Below, one piece after another: positions 7,100 through 14,365 of a stretch of DNA of 17,814 nt (positions within the stretch are counted from its first letter, which is position 1; each line of letters starts with the position of its first letter). The notes below the pieces were generated by a model. That model had not been told where the DNA came from and ran no database searches. It worked only from the letters and a program-made list of their open reading frames with translations. The position numbers and the translations under genes were made by a program. Source of the DNA: UBA7236 sp044227505 (GTDB taxonomy: Bacteria > Bacteroidota > Bacteroidia > Chitinophagales > BACL12); assembly GCA_044227505.1 (NCBI GenBank), contig JBGAWP010000084.1, forward strand, positions 1-17,814. The letters run 5' to 3'.

Positions 7100-7672
7100 A
7101 TGAGAAATTTAATTTTTTTTATGCACACTTCGCTAGATGGTTTTGTTGGAGGACCAAATGGAGAATTAAACTGGATTAAAATTGACGACGAAATATTTGA
7201 ATTTGTTGAAACTATGACTGCCATGGCAGACTCAGCATTATATGGGCGTGTTACTTATGATATGATGCAAAGCTACTGGCCAACAGCTGCTGAAAAACCA
7301 AACGCATCAAAACACGACAAAGAACATTCGCTTTGGTACAAAAATGTTTCAAAGATTGTGTTATCAAAAACGCTTAACGAAATCGAGTTAGAAAACACAA
7401 TAGTGATCAGTGATCAACTTACGGAAAATATAAATAAATTAAAAAATAAGTCCGGAAAAAATATCTTGATTTTTGGCAGTCCAACTGCTTCCCATTCCTT
7501 ACTGGGTCTGGGTTTAATTGATGAATTTTGGTTGTTTGTAAATCCAATTTTAATTGGAAATGGAATTCCATTATTTAAGAATGTAATGGAAATTACAAAG
7601 CTAAACCTAATTGAAACAAAAACATTTTCTAGTGGAGTAATTGCGTTGCACTATGAAACAAAACGAGAATAA
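7100..7672 (+). CDS. RibD C-terminal/dihydrofolate reductase-like protein (first copy)
   Basis: The 190-residue protein has the RibD-C/DHFR-like fold: SLDGFVGGPNGELNW at 11-25, ALYGRVTYDMMQSYWP at 46-61, a strand KIVLSKTL, the nucleotide-binding turn ILIFGSPTASHSLL at 122-135, and LIDEFWLFVNPILIGNGIPLF at 139-159. Members of this stand-alone family are probably NAD(P)H-dependent reductases; the substrate is not known and it is not a proven dihydrofolate reductase. A second, divergent copy lies at 9399-9968, and the two are separated by unrelated genes. Confidence 0.9.
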   Translation: MRNLIFFMHTSLDGFVGGPNGELNWIKIDDEIFEFVETMTAMADSALYGRVTYDMMQSYWPTAAEKPNASKHDKEHSLWYKNVSKIVLSKTLNEIELENTIVISDQLTENINKLKNKSGKNILIFGSPTASHSLLGLGLIDEFWLFVNPILIGNGIPLFKNVMEITKLNLIETKTFSSGVIALHYETKRE

Positions 7673-7773
7673 CATACAACTATTATTATAAGTAAACTTC
7701 AGATCTGCTAAGGCATGGACTTTGTGGCCGAAAAAATAATTTTCTAAAAAGTCAATAATTGACGAGAAAATAT

Positions 7774-7781
7774 TAAGTTTG
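7774..7781 (+). promoter_or_regulatory. -7 box of the SRPBCC gene
   Basis: TAAGTTTG fits the TAnnTTTG element and lies 20 bases before the start codon at 7802. A matching -33 TTTG at the usual spacing is not evident. Confidence 0.4.
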
Positions 7782-7801
7782 TCATATAAAAATGGAATAC
7801 A

Positions 7802-8251
7802 ATGACGAATAATAAAGTGAAGCTTCACAGAATTTTGTCAGCTGAACCTGAAAAAGTATTCAGAGCATTTACCGATGCTGACGCTATGGCCTCGTGGCTT
7901 CCTCCTTATGGTTTTGTTTGCAAAGTGCACAATATGGAAGTAAAAGTGGGCGGGAAGTACAGCATGTCATTTACAAATTTTACAACAGGACATAGCCATT
8001 CGTTTGGTGGCGAATATTTGGAAATTATACCCAATACATTATTAAAATATACCGACAAATTTGACGATCCGAATCTACCTGGCGAAATGATCACAAAAAT
8101 TGAATTGCGGAAGGTAACAGGAGGCACAGAACTTGTCGCTACACAAGAAGGAATACCTGATCTAATACCAGTTGAAATGTGTTATTTAGGTTGGCAAGAG
8201 TCATTAGACAAATTAAAACGGCTGGTAGAACCAAACATACCTGACGCATAA
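7802..8251 (+). CDS. SRPBCC/AHSA1-like ligand-binding protein (first)
   Basis: The 149-residue protein has the AHSA1-like START/Bet v1 plan: a first strand LHRILSAEPEKVFRAFTDAD, the W-L-P-P turn, the strand pair KVGGKYSMSFTNF, a further strand GGEYLEIIPNTLLKYTDKF, then KIELRKVTGGTELVATQEG and the long C-terminal helix LGWQESLDKLKRLVEP. The fold makes a deep hydrophobic pocket for lipids or aromatic compounds. Function is unknown. It precedes the PhnB-like VOC gene by 26 bases, so the two probably share a transcript. Confidence 0.9.
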   Translation: MTNNKVKLHRILSAEPEKVFRAFTDADAMASWLPPYGFVCKVHNMEVKVGGKYSMSFTNFTTGHSHSFGGEYLEIIPNTLLKYTDKFDDPNLPGEMITKIELRKVTGGTELVATQEGIPDLIPVEMCYLGWQESLDKLKRLVEPNIPDA

Positions 8252-8277
8252 TTTTTTTAACATTTCAAAAACTTAAA

Positions 8278-8703
8278 ATGGCACAAATAAATCCATACAT
8301 TAATTTTAATGGAAACGCAGAAGAAGCATTCCATTTTTATAGATCAGTATTTGGTGGAGAGTTTACAAAAATCACACGCTTCAAAGAACTATCAAGTGCT
8401 GAATTTCCTGTATCAGAAAAGGAGGCAAACAAAATAATGTACATTGCCTTGCCCATAGGTCAAAATCTGTTAATGGCCAATGACGTTCCTGAAATTATGG
8501 GAAAAACGAACGAAAATGAGCATCGGAGTAAGATCTCCATTTCTACGGATAGCAAAGAAGAAGCTGATAAATTATTTAATGGACTTTCGGAAGGTGGTCA
8601 AGTTGAAATGCCAATGGAGGATAGCCCTTGGGGAGCCTATTTTGGTATGTTCAGAGATAAATATGGCATTGAATGGATGGTGAGCTTTGACCCAAAACAA
8701 TAG
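8278..8703 (+). CDS. PhnB-like VOC protein
   Basis: This protein of 141 residues matches the PhnB branch of the VOC superfamily: INPYINFNGNAEEAFHFYRS at 4-23, FGGEFTKITRF, the middle segment IMYIALPIGQNLLMANDVP, the second half KISISTDSKEEADKLFNGL, and the closing PWGAYFGMFRDKYGIEWMV, which is characteristic. Its substrate is unknown. It lies close behind the SRPBCC gene, 26 bases away. It differs greatly from the VOC protein at 6614 and is not a recent duplicate of it. Confidence 0.93.
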   Translation: MAQINPYINFNGNAEEAFHFYRSVFGGEFTKITRFKELSSAEFPVSEKEANKIMYIALPIGQNLLMANDVPEIMGKTNENEHRSKISISTDSKEEADKLFNGLSEGGQVEMPMEDSPWGAYFGMFRDKYGIEWMVSFDPKQ

Positions 8704-8918
8704 TATATATAATCAAATCATTTATCGCCCATTGCAGATTTGTAGTCAGGTGATTTATGGGAATCTATGAAATATTTGAATATTGAGATCCTATTTTAGA
8801 AATTCAGTTATAATTCCTTGCTAATTAGAATGCCCTTACAATGATTATGCTTTATCTTGCCTATTTGTAAAATATATATTTCCATACATAATTAGAGAAA
8901 CAAAAAAACTAATTTAAT

Positions 8919-9344
8919 ATGAGCATAAAAGCACAAATAAAAGACTATATTTCCAGCCAACCTGAGGCGAAACGCAAAGATATGCAGGAGCTGCACCGCA
9001 TTATTCTTGAAATAAATCCATCAATTAAACTATGGTTCCTGGATGGCAAAAACAGTGAGAATAAAACGGTTTCAAATCCTAATATCGGATATGGATTGCA
9101 ATTGATCAAGTATGCAGATGGTTCAACCAAAGAATTTTACAAAGTTGGTTTGAGCGCTAATACAACGGGAATTTCCGTTTATATACTTGGAATAGCGGAT
9201 AAATCATTTTTGGCCAATACCTACGGAAAAAAAATAGGCAAGGCAAGTGTGACAGGATATTGCATTAAATTTAAAGCACTAAAAGATATTAATATTGAAA
9301 TTCTAAAAGAAGCAATTCAATACGGGCTTGAGGAACAGTGCTAA
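8919..9344 (+). CDS. DUF1801 protein (first copy)
   Basis: The 141-residue protein fits DUF1801 (YdhG/CyaY-like fold): an opening helix KDYISSQPEAKRKDMQELHR, the I-N-P-S-I-K-L-W motif, the strand IGYGLQLIKYADG, then EFYKVGLSANTTGISVYILG, and a final KFKALKDINIEILKEAIQYG. The fold may bind small ligands or iron, but no activity is established. A second DUF1801 protein lies at 12539-12964 and is clearly divergent. The leader is A-rich; the 215-base gap before it is very AT-rich and shows no other gene. Confidence 0.88.
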   Translation: MSIKAQIKDYISSQPEAKRKDMQELHRIILEINPSIKLWFLDGKNSENKTVSNPNIGYGLQLIKYADGSTKEFYKVGLSANTTGISVYILGIADKSFLANTYGKKIGKASVTGYCIKFKALKDINIEILKEAIQYGLEEQC

Positions 9345-9398
9345 AAGGCAGTGATTTAATTATTACATATTTAATTTGATTCTAACAAAATACATTGT

Positions 9399-9968
9399 AT
9401 GAGAAAAATAATTGCGGGTATTAATATGACCCTGGACGGATACTGCGATCATACTGCAATAATTCCGGATGAAGAAATACATCAACATTATACTGATCTA
9501 TTAAATAGTGGAGATGCAATTCTTTATGGAAGGAAAACCTATCAACTCATGCAATATTGGCAATCACTATTAAATAGTCCCTCCGGTGAAAAATCGATGG
9601 ACGACTTTGCTGAAGCTATTGACAAAATTCCAAAAATCGTTTTTTCACATACAATGAAGGATGTTGCATGGGATAGCGCTAGATTGTCAGAAAATACAAT
9701 TGAAGAAGAGGTTTTGGCATTAAAACACCAATCAGGTAAAGATATCTTGGTTGGGAGCAGAAGTATCATCATTCAGCTAGTGAAACGTAATTTACTAGAT
9801 GAATTGCAACTCTGTATTCATCCGGTTATTCATGGTTCAGGTTTACCCTTGTTTGAAAATATTAATGAAAGCATTATTCTCAAACTTATAAAGACCAAAT
9901 CCTTTAACAGCGGTGCTGTAATTCATTATCTTGCTCCAAAAAGGAATGACAAACTAACTTCCGGTTAA
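9399..9968 (+). CDS. RibD C-terminal/dihydrofolate reductase-like protein (second copy)
   Basis: The 189-residue protein has the same fold as the gene at 7100: INMTLDGYCDH at 8-18, ILYGRKTYQLMQYW at 41-54, the strand KIVFSHTM, the nucleotide-binding turn ILVGSRSIIIQL at 116-127, and LLDELQLCIHPVIHGSGLPLF. Sequence away from the motifs is different, so this is an old paralogue or a separate acquisition, not a recent tandem copy. It is probably an NAD(P)H-dependent reductase of unknown substrate. The DUF1801 gene ends 54 bases upstream. Confidence 0.9.
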   Translation: MRKIIAGINMTLDGYCDHTAIIPDEEIHQHYTDLLNSGDAILYGRKTYQLMQYWQSLLNSPSGEKSMDDFAEAIDKIPKIVFSHTMKDVAWDSARLSENTIEEEVLALKHQSGKDILVGSRSIIIQLVKRNLLDELQLCIHPVIHGSGLPLFENINESIILKLIKTKSFNSGAVIHYLAPKRNDKLTSG

Positions 9969-10339
9969 TATGGATCTTGTTTCAAAATAATACCCGCTCA
10001 CAACAAGACACTACCACAATAAAACAACGGTTGGAAGTAATTCGTGAGCGCGACCAAAAGACCCGCAATGGAATTGTTTCAGCTGATCATATATAATATA
10101 TTGACAGTACATATCTGCTGCAAGTGGCATGTTCTTCTTATTAGCGTTTAAAATTTTTAAACCCCTGATAAAAAAATTAACAGTTGAGTTGTTAAAATAA
10201 TTTCCAAAACCCAAAATATTTGTATTTTTATTAATTGTAAAAGATCACCTTTCTATTTATTGTAAATTACTAAAATTGTTAATAAAGAAGCCGGTACTTC
10301 TTAAAAAAAGAAATTATTATAAATATAAAAAAATAAAAC
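9969..10339. other. Long intergenic region before phzF with dyads
   Basis: No confident gene lies here. A forward frame 9974-10096 is stop-free and ends in a charged stretch (QRLEVIRERDQKTRNG) that looks coding and may be a gene remnant. Downstream are two perfect dyads: GTTTAAAA/TTTTAAAC at 10146-10162 and TTAACA/TGTTAA at 10177-10195. A third, AAGAAG/CTTCTT, is at 10285-10302. Confidence 0.45.
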
Positions 10340-11128
10340 ATGAAACAAAAATTATATCAGGTGGATGCATTTACAGATAAGGTTTTCTCCGGAAATCCGG
10401 CGGCTGTTTGTCCTCTGGACCATTGGCTGCAAGATGATATCCTCCAAAAAATTGCCATGGAAAACAACCTTGCTGAAACAGCGTTTTATGTTAAACAAGG
10501 CGATCTATATGAGATTCGCTGGTTTACTCCAACAGTGGAAGTTGACTTATGCGGGCATGCAACCTTAGCCGCTGCCTTTGTTTTATTCAATTTTGAAAAT
10601 CATCAGGGTAATATTGTTCACTTTTATTCTCCCAGAAGCGGAGCATTAACCGTATTAAAAAAAGATAGTTTATTAACATTGAATTTCCCTACCGACACGT
10701 TTCAACAGGTTGAATTATCTGATGAAATAACTGACAGTTTTTCTATTACACCAAAACTTGCTTTTAGAGGTAAAACAGATCTTTTACTGATCTTTAATAA
10801 TGAAGAGGAAATAATGAAAATAATTCCAAACTATAATAAAATTTCAAATCTGAAGGGGCGAGGTGTAATTATCACTGCTAAAGGTGACAAGGTGGATTTT
10901 GTATCCAGATTTTTTGCTCCGCAATCCGGCATTAACGAAGATCCAGTTACAGGATCTGCACATACCACCCTAACACCCTACTGGGCGAATCAACTTGGTA
11001 AAAATGAATTGACGGCGATACAACTTTCAGAACGAAGAGGATACCTGCAATGTACCTATTTAAATGAAAGGGTTGAATTAAGTGGCCATGCGAAATTATT
11101 TCTTATCGGTGAAATATTTCTTACCTAA
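10340..11128 (+). CDS. PhzF-family isomerase
   Basis: The 262-residue protein is a full-length member of the PhzF/diaminopimelate-epimerase fold. It shows QVDAFTDKVFSGNPAAVCPL at the start, the conserved NNLAETAFY with E46 (the catalytic acid in PhzF), CGHATLAAAFVLF at 71-83, and EDPVTGSAHTTLTPYW at 200-215, where the backbone-binding loops form. Genuine PhzF acts in phenazine synthesis, but most relatives, such as YddE, have unknown isomerase substrates, and no phenazine genes lie nearby. It is preceded by a long region with dyads. Confidence 0.93.
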   Translation: MKQKLYQVDAFTDKVFSGNPAAVCPLDHWLQDDILQKIAMENNLAETAFYVKQGDLYEIRWFTPTVEVDLCGHATLAAAFVLFNFENHQGNIVHFYSPRSGALTVLKKDSLLTLNFPTDTFQQVELSDEITDSFSITPKLAFRGKTDLLLIFNNEEEIMKIIPNYNKISNLKGRGVIITAKGDKVDFVSRFFAPQSGINEDPVTGSAHTTLTPYWANQLGKNELTAIQLSERRGYLQCTYLNERVELSGHAKLFLIGEIFLT

Positions 11129-11231
11129 CAGTGCAGACACATTTTAATGCTTAATAATTCAAATTCAATCCAAAACCTATTGATTGTGCCCTTGATTATC
11201 TTATTTTTTAAAAAAACCTAAATAAATAAAT

Positions 11232-11594
11232 ATGGCAAACACAAATGATCATGATGAGCGTATTGCTAGAATGAGTTTTTCTACGGTTTATCCACTATAT
11301 CTCACAAAAATTGAGAAAAAGGGACGCACTAAAGAGGAATTGCACCAGGTAATTAAATGGCTAACAGGTTATAACGAAAAAAAGATGCAATCTTTAATTG
11401 CAGAAAAGGTGACCTTTGAACAATTCTTTGCCAACGCCACTATGAATCCAAATGCCAACCTGATCACGGGGTTAATATGTGGATATAGAGTGGAGGAAAT
11501 CAAAAACCCTTTAACACAAAAGGTAAGATATTTAGACAAGCTGGTTGACGAATTGGCCAAAGGTCGAAAAATGGAAAAAATTTTAAGAGAATAA
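11232..11594 (+). CDS. DUF2200 protein
   Basis: The 120-residue protein is a close match to DUF2200: it opens with HDERIARMSFSTVYPLYLTK, followed by KKGRTKEELHQVIKWLTGY, the repeat-like VTFEQFFANATMNPNANLI, GLICGYRVEEIKNPL and the end KVRYLDKLVDELAKGRKM. No activity is known for the family. It is soluble and single-domain. It stands 50 bases before arr and 103 after phzF; a joint transcript with arr is possible. Confidence 0.93.
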   Translation: MANTNDHDERIARMSFSTVYPLYLTKIEKKGRTKEELHQVIKWLTGYNEKKMQSLIAEKVTFEQFFANATMNPNANLITGLICGYRVEEIKNPLTQKVRYLDKLVDELAKGRKMEKILRE

Positions 11595-11629
11595 TTGCAC
11601 ATTTTCTGCCTTTTGGTAATTTTATACTG

Positions 11630-11641
11630 CTTTTTAAAAAG
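11630..11641. repeat. 12-bp perfect palindrome before arr
   Basis: CTTTTTAAAAAG is a perfect 12-base palindrome between the DUF2200 and arr genes. It may be an operator or chance in AT-rich DNA. Confidence 0.25.
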
Positions 11642-11647
11642 AATTTG

Positions 11648-12100
11648 ATGGTTATGGAAAAAAATATTAATGATGCTAACTCCAATGAAGTAATGCAAAG
11701 TCCATTTATCCAGACATACTTTCATGGTACAAAAGCCGACCTGAAAATTGGCGACCATATACAAGTGGGCATTAACTCAAATTATGGTCAAAGAAACAAT
11801 GCAAAATATATTTACCTTACTGCAACATTGGATGCTGCCATCTGGGGTGCTGAACTAGCTTTAGGAGAGCGACCTGAAAGAATTTATTTAGTGGAACCCA
11901 CAGGTCCGATAGAAGATGATCCTAATTTAACAGATAAAAAATTTCCGGGCAATCCAACGAAATCTTATCGTTCCAAACATCCATTTAAAGTGGTAGGAGA
12001 AATTACGATCTGGCAAGGCCACAAACCCGAACAAGTAAAAGCTATGCAAGATGGTTTGGCAAAATTGAAGGAACAAGGCATTGAAGCAATTGAGGATTAA
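11648..12100 (+). CDS. arr: Rifamycin ADP-ribosyltransferase Arr
   Basis: The 150-residue protein is a full-length Arr enzyme, which transfers ADP-ribose from NAD+ to the ansa-bridge hydroxyl of rifamycins and inactivates them. The hallmark parts are present: TYFHGTKADLKIGD at 23-36 with the NAD-site His, SNYGQRNNAKYIYLTATLDA at 44-63, AIWGAELALG, then VEPTGPIEDDPNLTDKKFPG at 82-101 with the acidic residues, and NPTKSYRS followed by VVGEITIWQGH. The ORF could start at TTG 11645; I choose ATG 11648, with ATG 11654 as an alternative. It is followed closely by a membrane protein and DUF1801. Confidence 0.95.
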   Translation: MVMEKNINDANSNEVMQSPFIQTYFHGTKADLKIGDHIQVGINSNYGQRNNAKYIYLTATLDAAIWGAELALGERPERIYLVEPTGPIEDDPNLTDKKFPGNPTKSYRSKHPFKVVGEITIWQGHKPEQVKAMQDGLAKLKEQGIEAIED

Positions 12101-12128
12101 ATTAATTAATCACATAATTTAGTTAGAC

Positions 12129-12509
12129 ATGACCGTTGAACAAAGATCAATACCAAAATGGATACTCCTAATTTCAGGTTTATTTGCCATACTCGAAATT
12201 ATGGTAAGCATACTGTTATGGATTTCGCCGGAATCTGTGGTGGAGACTGTTGACCTTACAGCACAAGGCGTTTATTACATCATTTACATGTGGGCGGTCC
12301 GCCAATTTGCGCTTGGGTTTATATTAGGTTTTTCCGCTATTAAAAGATCTGTCCCGATGCTCACAATTTCCTATATTTTCTTTTTTGTAATGTTTGCAGG
12401 CGACTTCATGATCGGTATTTCGCAAAAAGAAAATTCGCTTATAATAAGCGCAGTTGTGATGTGTATAGTTTCTGCAGGTTTGATATATTTAATAAACCGA
12501 AGAAAATGA
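12129..12509 (+). CDS. Small four-helix membrane protein
   Basis: The 126-residue protein has four probable membrane helices: about 10-31 (WILLISGLFAILEIMVSILL), 45-66 (GVYYIIYMWAVRQFALGFIL), 74-94 (VPMLTISYIFFFVMFAGDFM) and 102-122 (SLIISAVVMCIVSAGLIYLI). The conserved-looking RQFALGFILG and the AGDFMIG motif fit the DUF4267/DUF4345 type of small membrane protein. Its role is unknown. It follows arr by 28 bases and precedes DUF1801 by 29, so the three are likely transcribed together. Confidence 0.8.
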   Translation: MTVEQRSIPKWILLISGLFAILEIMVSILLWISPESVVETVDLTAQGVYYIIYMWAVRQFALGFILGFSAIKRSVPMLTISYIFFFVMFAGDFMIGISQKENSLIISAVVMCIVSAGLIYLINRRK

Positions 12510-12538
12510 TATGGGCCTATAATCCGAAACTTTAAATT

Positions 12539-12964
12539 ATGAAAACAAAAAAATCAAAACTCGCAGAAATCAAAACAAAACCCACCACCAATAGTGTAGT
12601 GGATTTTATTAATAATATTCAGGATGAGCAAAAACGAAAAGATAGTTTTGTTCTCCTGGAAATGATGAAAAAAGCTTCCGGTGAAGAACCTGTGTTGTGG
12701 AGTAATTCGATAATAGGTTTTGGAAATAAAAGATATAAAAGCCCAACAACTGGAAGAGAGGTTGATTGGCTGCTTATCGGGTTTGCGCCGCGCAAGGCAA
12801 ATCTTTCACTTTATATTAGTGTTGGCATTGCAGAACATACTGAGGCATTAAAGAAACTTGGCAAACATAAAACCGGAGTTGGATGTTTGTATATAAATAA
12901 GTTGGATGATATTGACTTGAAAGTACTTAAGGGAATGATAGAGGCATCGTTAAACAAGAAATAA
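12539..12964 (+). CDS. DUF1801 protein (second copy)
   Basis: The 141-residue protein carries the DUF1801 pattern: SVVDFINNIQDEQKRKDSF, the metal- or ligand-like stretch EEPVLWSNSIIGFGNKRYK, then REVDWLLIGFAPRKANLSLY, and a closing HKTGVGCLYINKLDDIDLKV. The start has an extra Lys-rich tail (KTKKSKLAEIKTK). It resembles the first DUF1801 protein only at fold level. It is probably the third gene of an arr operon. It ends 39 bases before the oppositely oriented phnA. Confidence 0.9.
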   Translation: MKTKKSKLAEIKTKPTTNSVVDFINNIQDEQKRKDSFVLLEMMKKASGEEPVLWSNSIIGFGNKRYKSPTTGREVDWLLIGFAPRKANLSLYISVGIAEHTEALKKLGKHKTGVGCLYINKLDDIDLKVLKGMIEASLNKK

Positions 12965-12972
12965 TTGTCAAA

Positions 12973-13007
12973 TTGATCTGCTTTTTGCATTATTTTATTT
13001 GGATCAA
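12973..13007. terminator. Weak candidate convergent terminator
   Basis: TTGATC at 12973-12978 is complementary to GATCAA at 13002-13007 across a T-rich 23-base loop, between the convergent ends of DUF1801 and phnA. The second arm overlaps the phnA stop codon. The loop is large, so this is a weak call. Confidence 0.25.
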
Positions 13008-13561
13008 CCCTTCTTTACAAACTTGCATAATATTACAATAGTTTGTTCATTGATTTTTCCCTCAATTTGTTCCGTATTATCAGATACCAGTTTTATCTTT
13101 TTTACAATTGTTCCCTTTGCTGCAGAAAAACTTGTGCCTTTCACATTTAATGCCTGCGTTAAAACAACATTGTCGCCATTTTCAAGTATATTACCAAAAG
13201 CATCTTTATGCACTGGTGTTATTTCAAAAAAGGACATTGCCCATTTCTCCGTATTCTCATCCAGATCGACCGAACTTAAAATTCCACTGGCCCACTCCTC
13301 CCCTTTATAATTTTGAAGTATTCGATAACTCAATGCCTGCACACTTGGTTCAGGGTTCCAGATACTTCCTTCCAAACATCGCCAATAATTGCCTTTATCG
13401 GTTTCATTCATTGCATTTAAACAAGAATCACAAATAGCAACCTGGTTTTCGATCTTGTCGTCAGTGGCAGGACTTACAGTAAATTCGTGTATTGCAGGAA
13501 ATTTATCGCACAATTCGCAGGTTCCCGCACAACGGGCATTCAATTTTATATTTATCGACAT
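13004..13561 (-). CDS. phnA: PhnA-family zinc-ribbon protein
   Basis: The 185-residue protein on the reverse strand has the PhnA layout: an N-terminal Cys cluster (C11, C15-x-x-C18) followed by C44-x-x-C47, and the C-terminal domain DAFGNILENGDNVVLTQ...NVKGTSFSAAKGTIVKKIKL typical of PhnA. The protein is named after the phosphonate operon but has no proven role in phosphonate breakdown, and no phn genes lie here. The frame extends to TTG at 13585; I choose ATG 13561, giving MSINIKLNARCAG. It is the only reverse gene and has its own promoter box at 13583-13590. Confidence 0.9.
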   Translation of the reverse strand: MSINIKLNARCAGTCELCDKFPAIHEFTVSPATDDKIENQVAICDSCLNAMNETDKGNYWRCLEGSIWNPEPSVQALSYRILQNYKGEEWASGILSSVDLDENTEKWAMSFFEITPVHKDAFGNILENGDNVVLTQALNVKGTSFSAAKGTIVKKIKLVSDNTEQIEGKINEQTIVILCKFVKKG

Positions 13562-13582
13562 AGTATCATTATAGAAATTGTG

Positions 13583-13590
13583 CAAAGGTA
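13583..13590 (-). promoter_or_regulatory. -7 box of phnA
   Basis: On the reverse strand, TACCTTTG matches the TAnnTTTG element, 21 bases before the ATG at 13561. A TTG on the reverse strand at 13614-13616 lies 23 bases further upstream, near the upper limit of the usual spacing. Confidence 0.5.
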
Positions 13591-13784
13591 TAAATATTAA
13601 TGATGGTTTCGAGCAAGTTTGTAAAAGCTCAAATCTATATCAGGGATTATATACTTCAACATCAACAAAAATGTGCTGTATTTTGCTTTTTATTGCAATA
13701 TAACCTAATTTCACATTCAAACACGCATTATTAACTATGATCCATATGCCACCATCATCATTTTACAAACTAATCACATAAACC

Positions 13785-14324
13785 ATGAAAAAATATTGTT
13801 TAATTATCCTCTCTTTTTTGTACCTGACAGCTTGCGAACCGGGTGATAAGGTACAAACCATTTCCATTGATGAAAAATACTCCATTGCTATTCCATCCTT
13901 TTTAAAAGAAGCCGATAACTTAAATGAGGAAGCTTCCCTGCAATACCAAAGTTTGTTGAGGTCGTTTTATGTAATTGCTATTGACGAAACAAAAAATGAA
14001 ATGCAAAAGGCCATTGTGGAGAATAATCTTTTAGATGTTTACAATAATGATATATTAGGATATTCAGAATTGATTTTAGCCTCCTTTGAACAAAATGTTG
14101 CAGTATCCGATATGTCTGCAATAACGGATACTGTGGTTAATGGAATGCCTGCAAGATTGCTCACAGTTGAAGGACGTGTTGAAGGCATGGATATATTTTA
14201 CTCCTTAGCGTTTATTGAAGGTAAAAGCAGATATTATCAGGTTTTGGCATGGACTCTACCAAGCAAAAAAAATCAATATAAAGAGGCAATGAATCGTATT
14301 ATGTATTCGTTAAAGGAACTGTAA
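13785..14324 (+). CDS. Lipoprotein of unknown function
   Basis: The 179-residue protein is a lipoprotein: MKKYCLIILSFLYLTAC, with the lipobox L-T-A-C at C17. The mature part begins EPGDKVQTISIDEKYSIAIP and contains an alpha/beta domain with the conserved-looking NGMPARLLTVEGRVEG and YYQVLAWTLPSKKNQYK; the latter resembles PsbP-like or YceI-like secreted domains only loosely. It is likely on the periplasmic face of the inner or outer membrane. Function is unknown. It is 42 bases before the frameshifted exported protein. Confidence 0.85.
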   Translation: MKKYCLIILSFLYLTACEPGDKVQTISIDEKYSIAIPSFLKEADNLNEEASLQYQSLLRSFYVIAIDETKNEMQKAIVENNLLDVYNNDILGYSELILASFEQNVAVSDMSAITDTVVNGMPARLLTVEGRVEGMDIFYSLAFIEGKSRYYQVLAWTLPSKKNQYKEAMNRIMYSLKEL

Positions 14325-14365
14325 TTTAGTCCAAGTTCGCGTGCAATAAAGGGCAATACTATGTC

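Noticed and set aside
7100..9968. Tandem duplication creating the two DHFR-like genes
   Set aside because: They share motifs only, and three unrelated genes lie between them. A recent duplication is not supported.
9995..10050. CGCTCAC and GTGAGCG inverted repeat of 7 bases with a 42-base spacer
   Set aside because: It lies inside a stop-free frame, is short, and has a long spacer. Chance is likely.
13004..13574. Three forward ORFs opposite phnA
   Set aside because: They are antisense shadows of a firmly identified PhnA gene.
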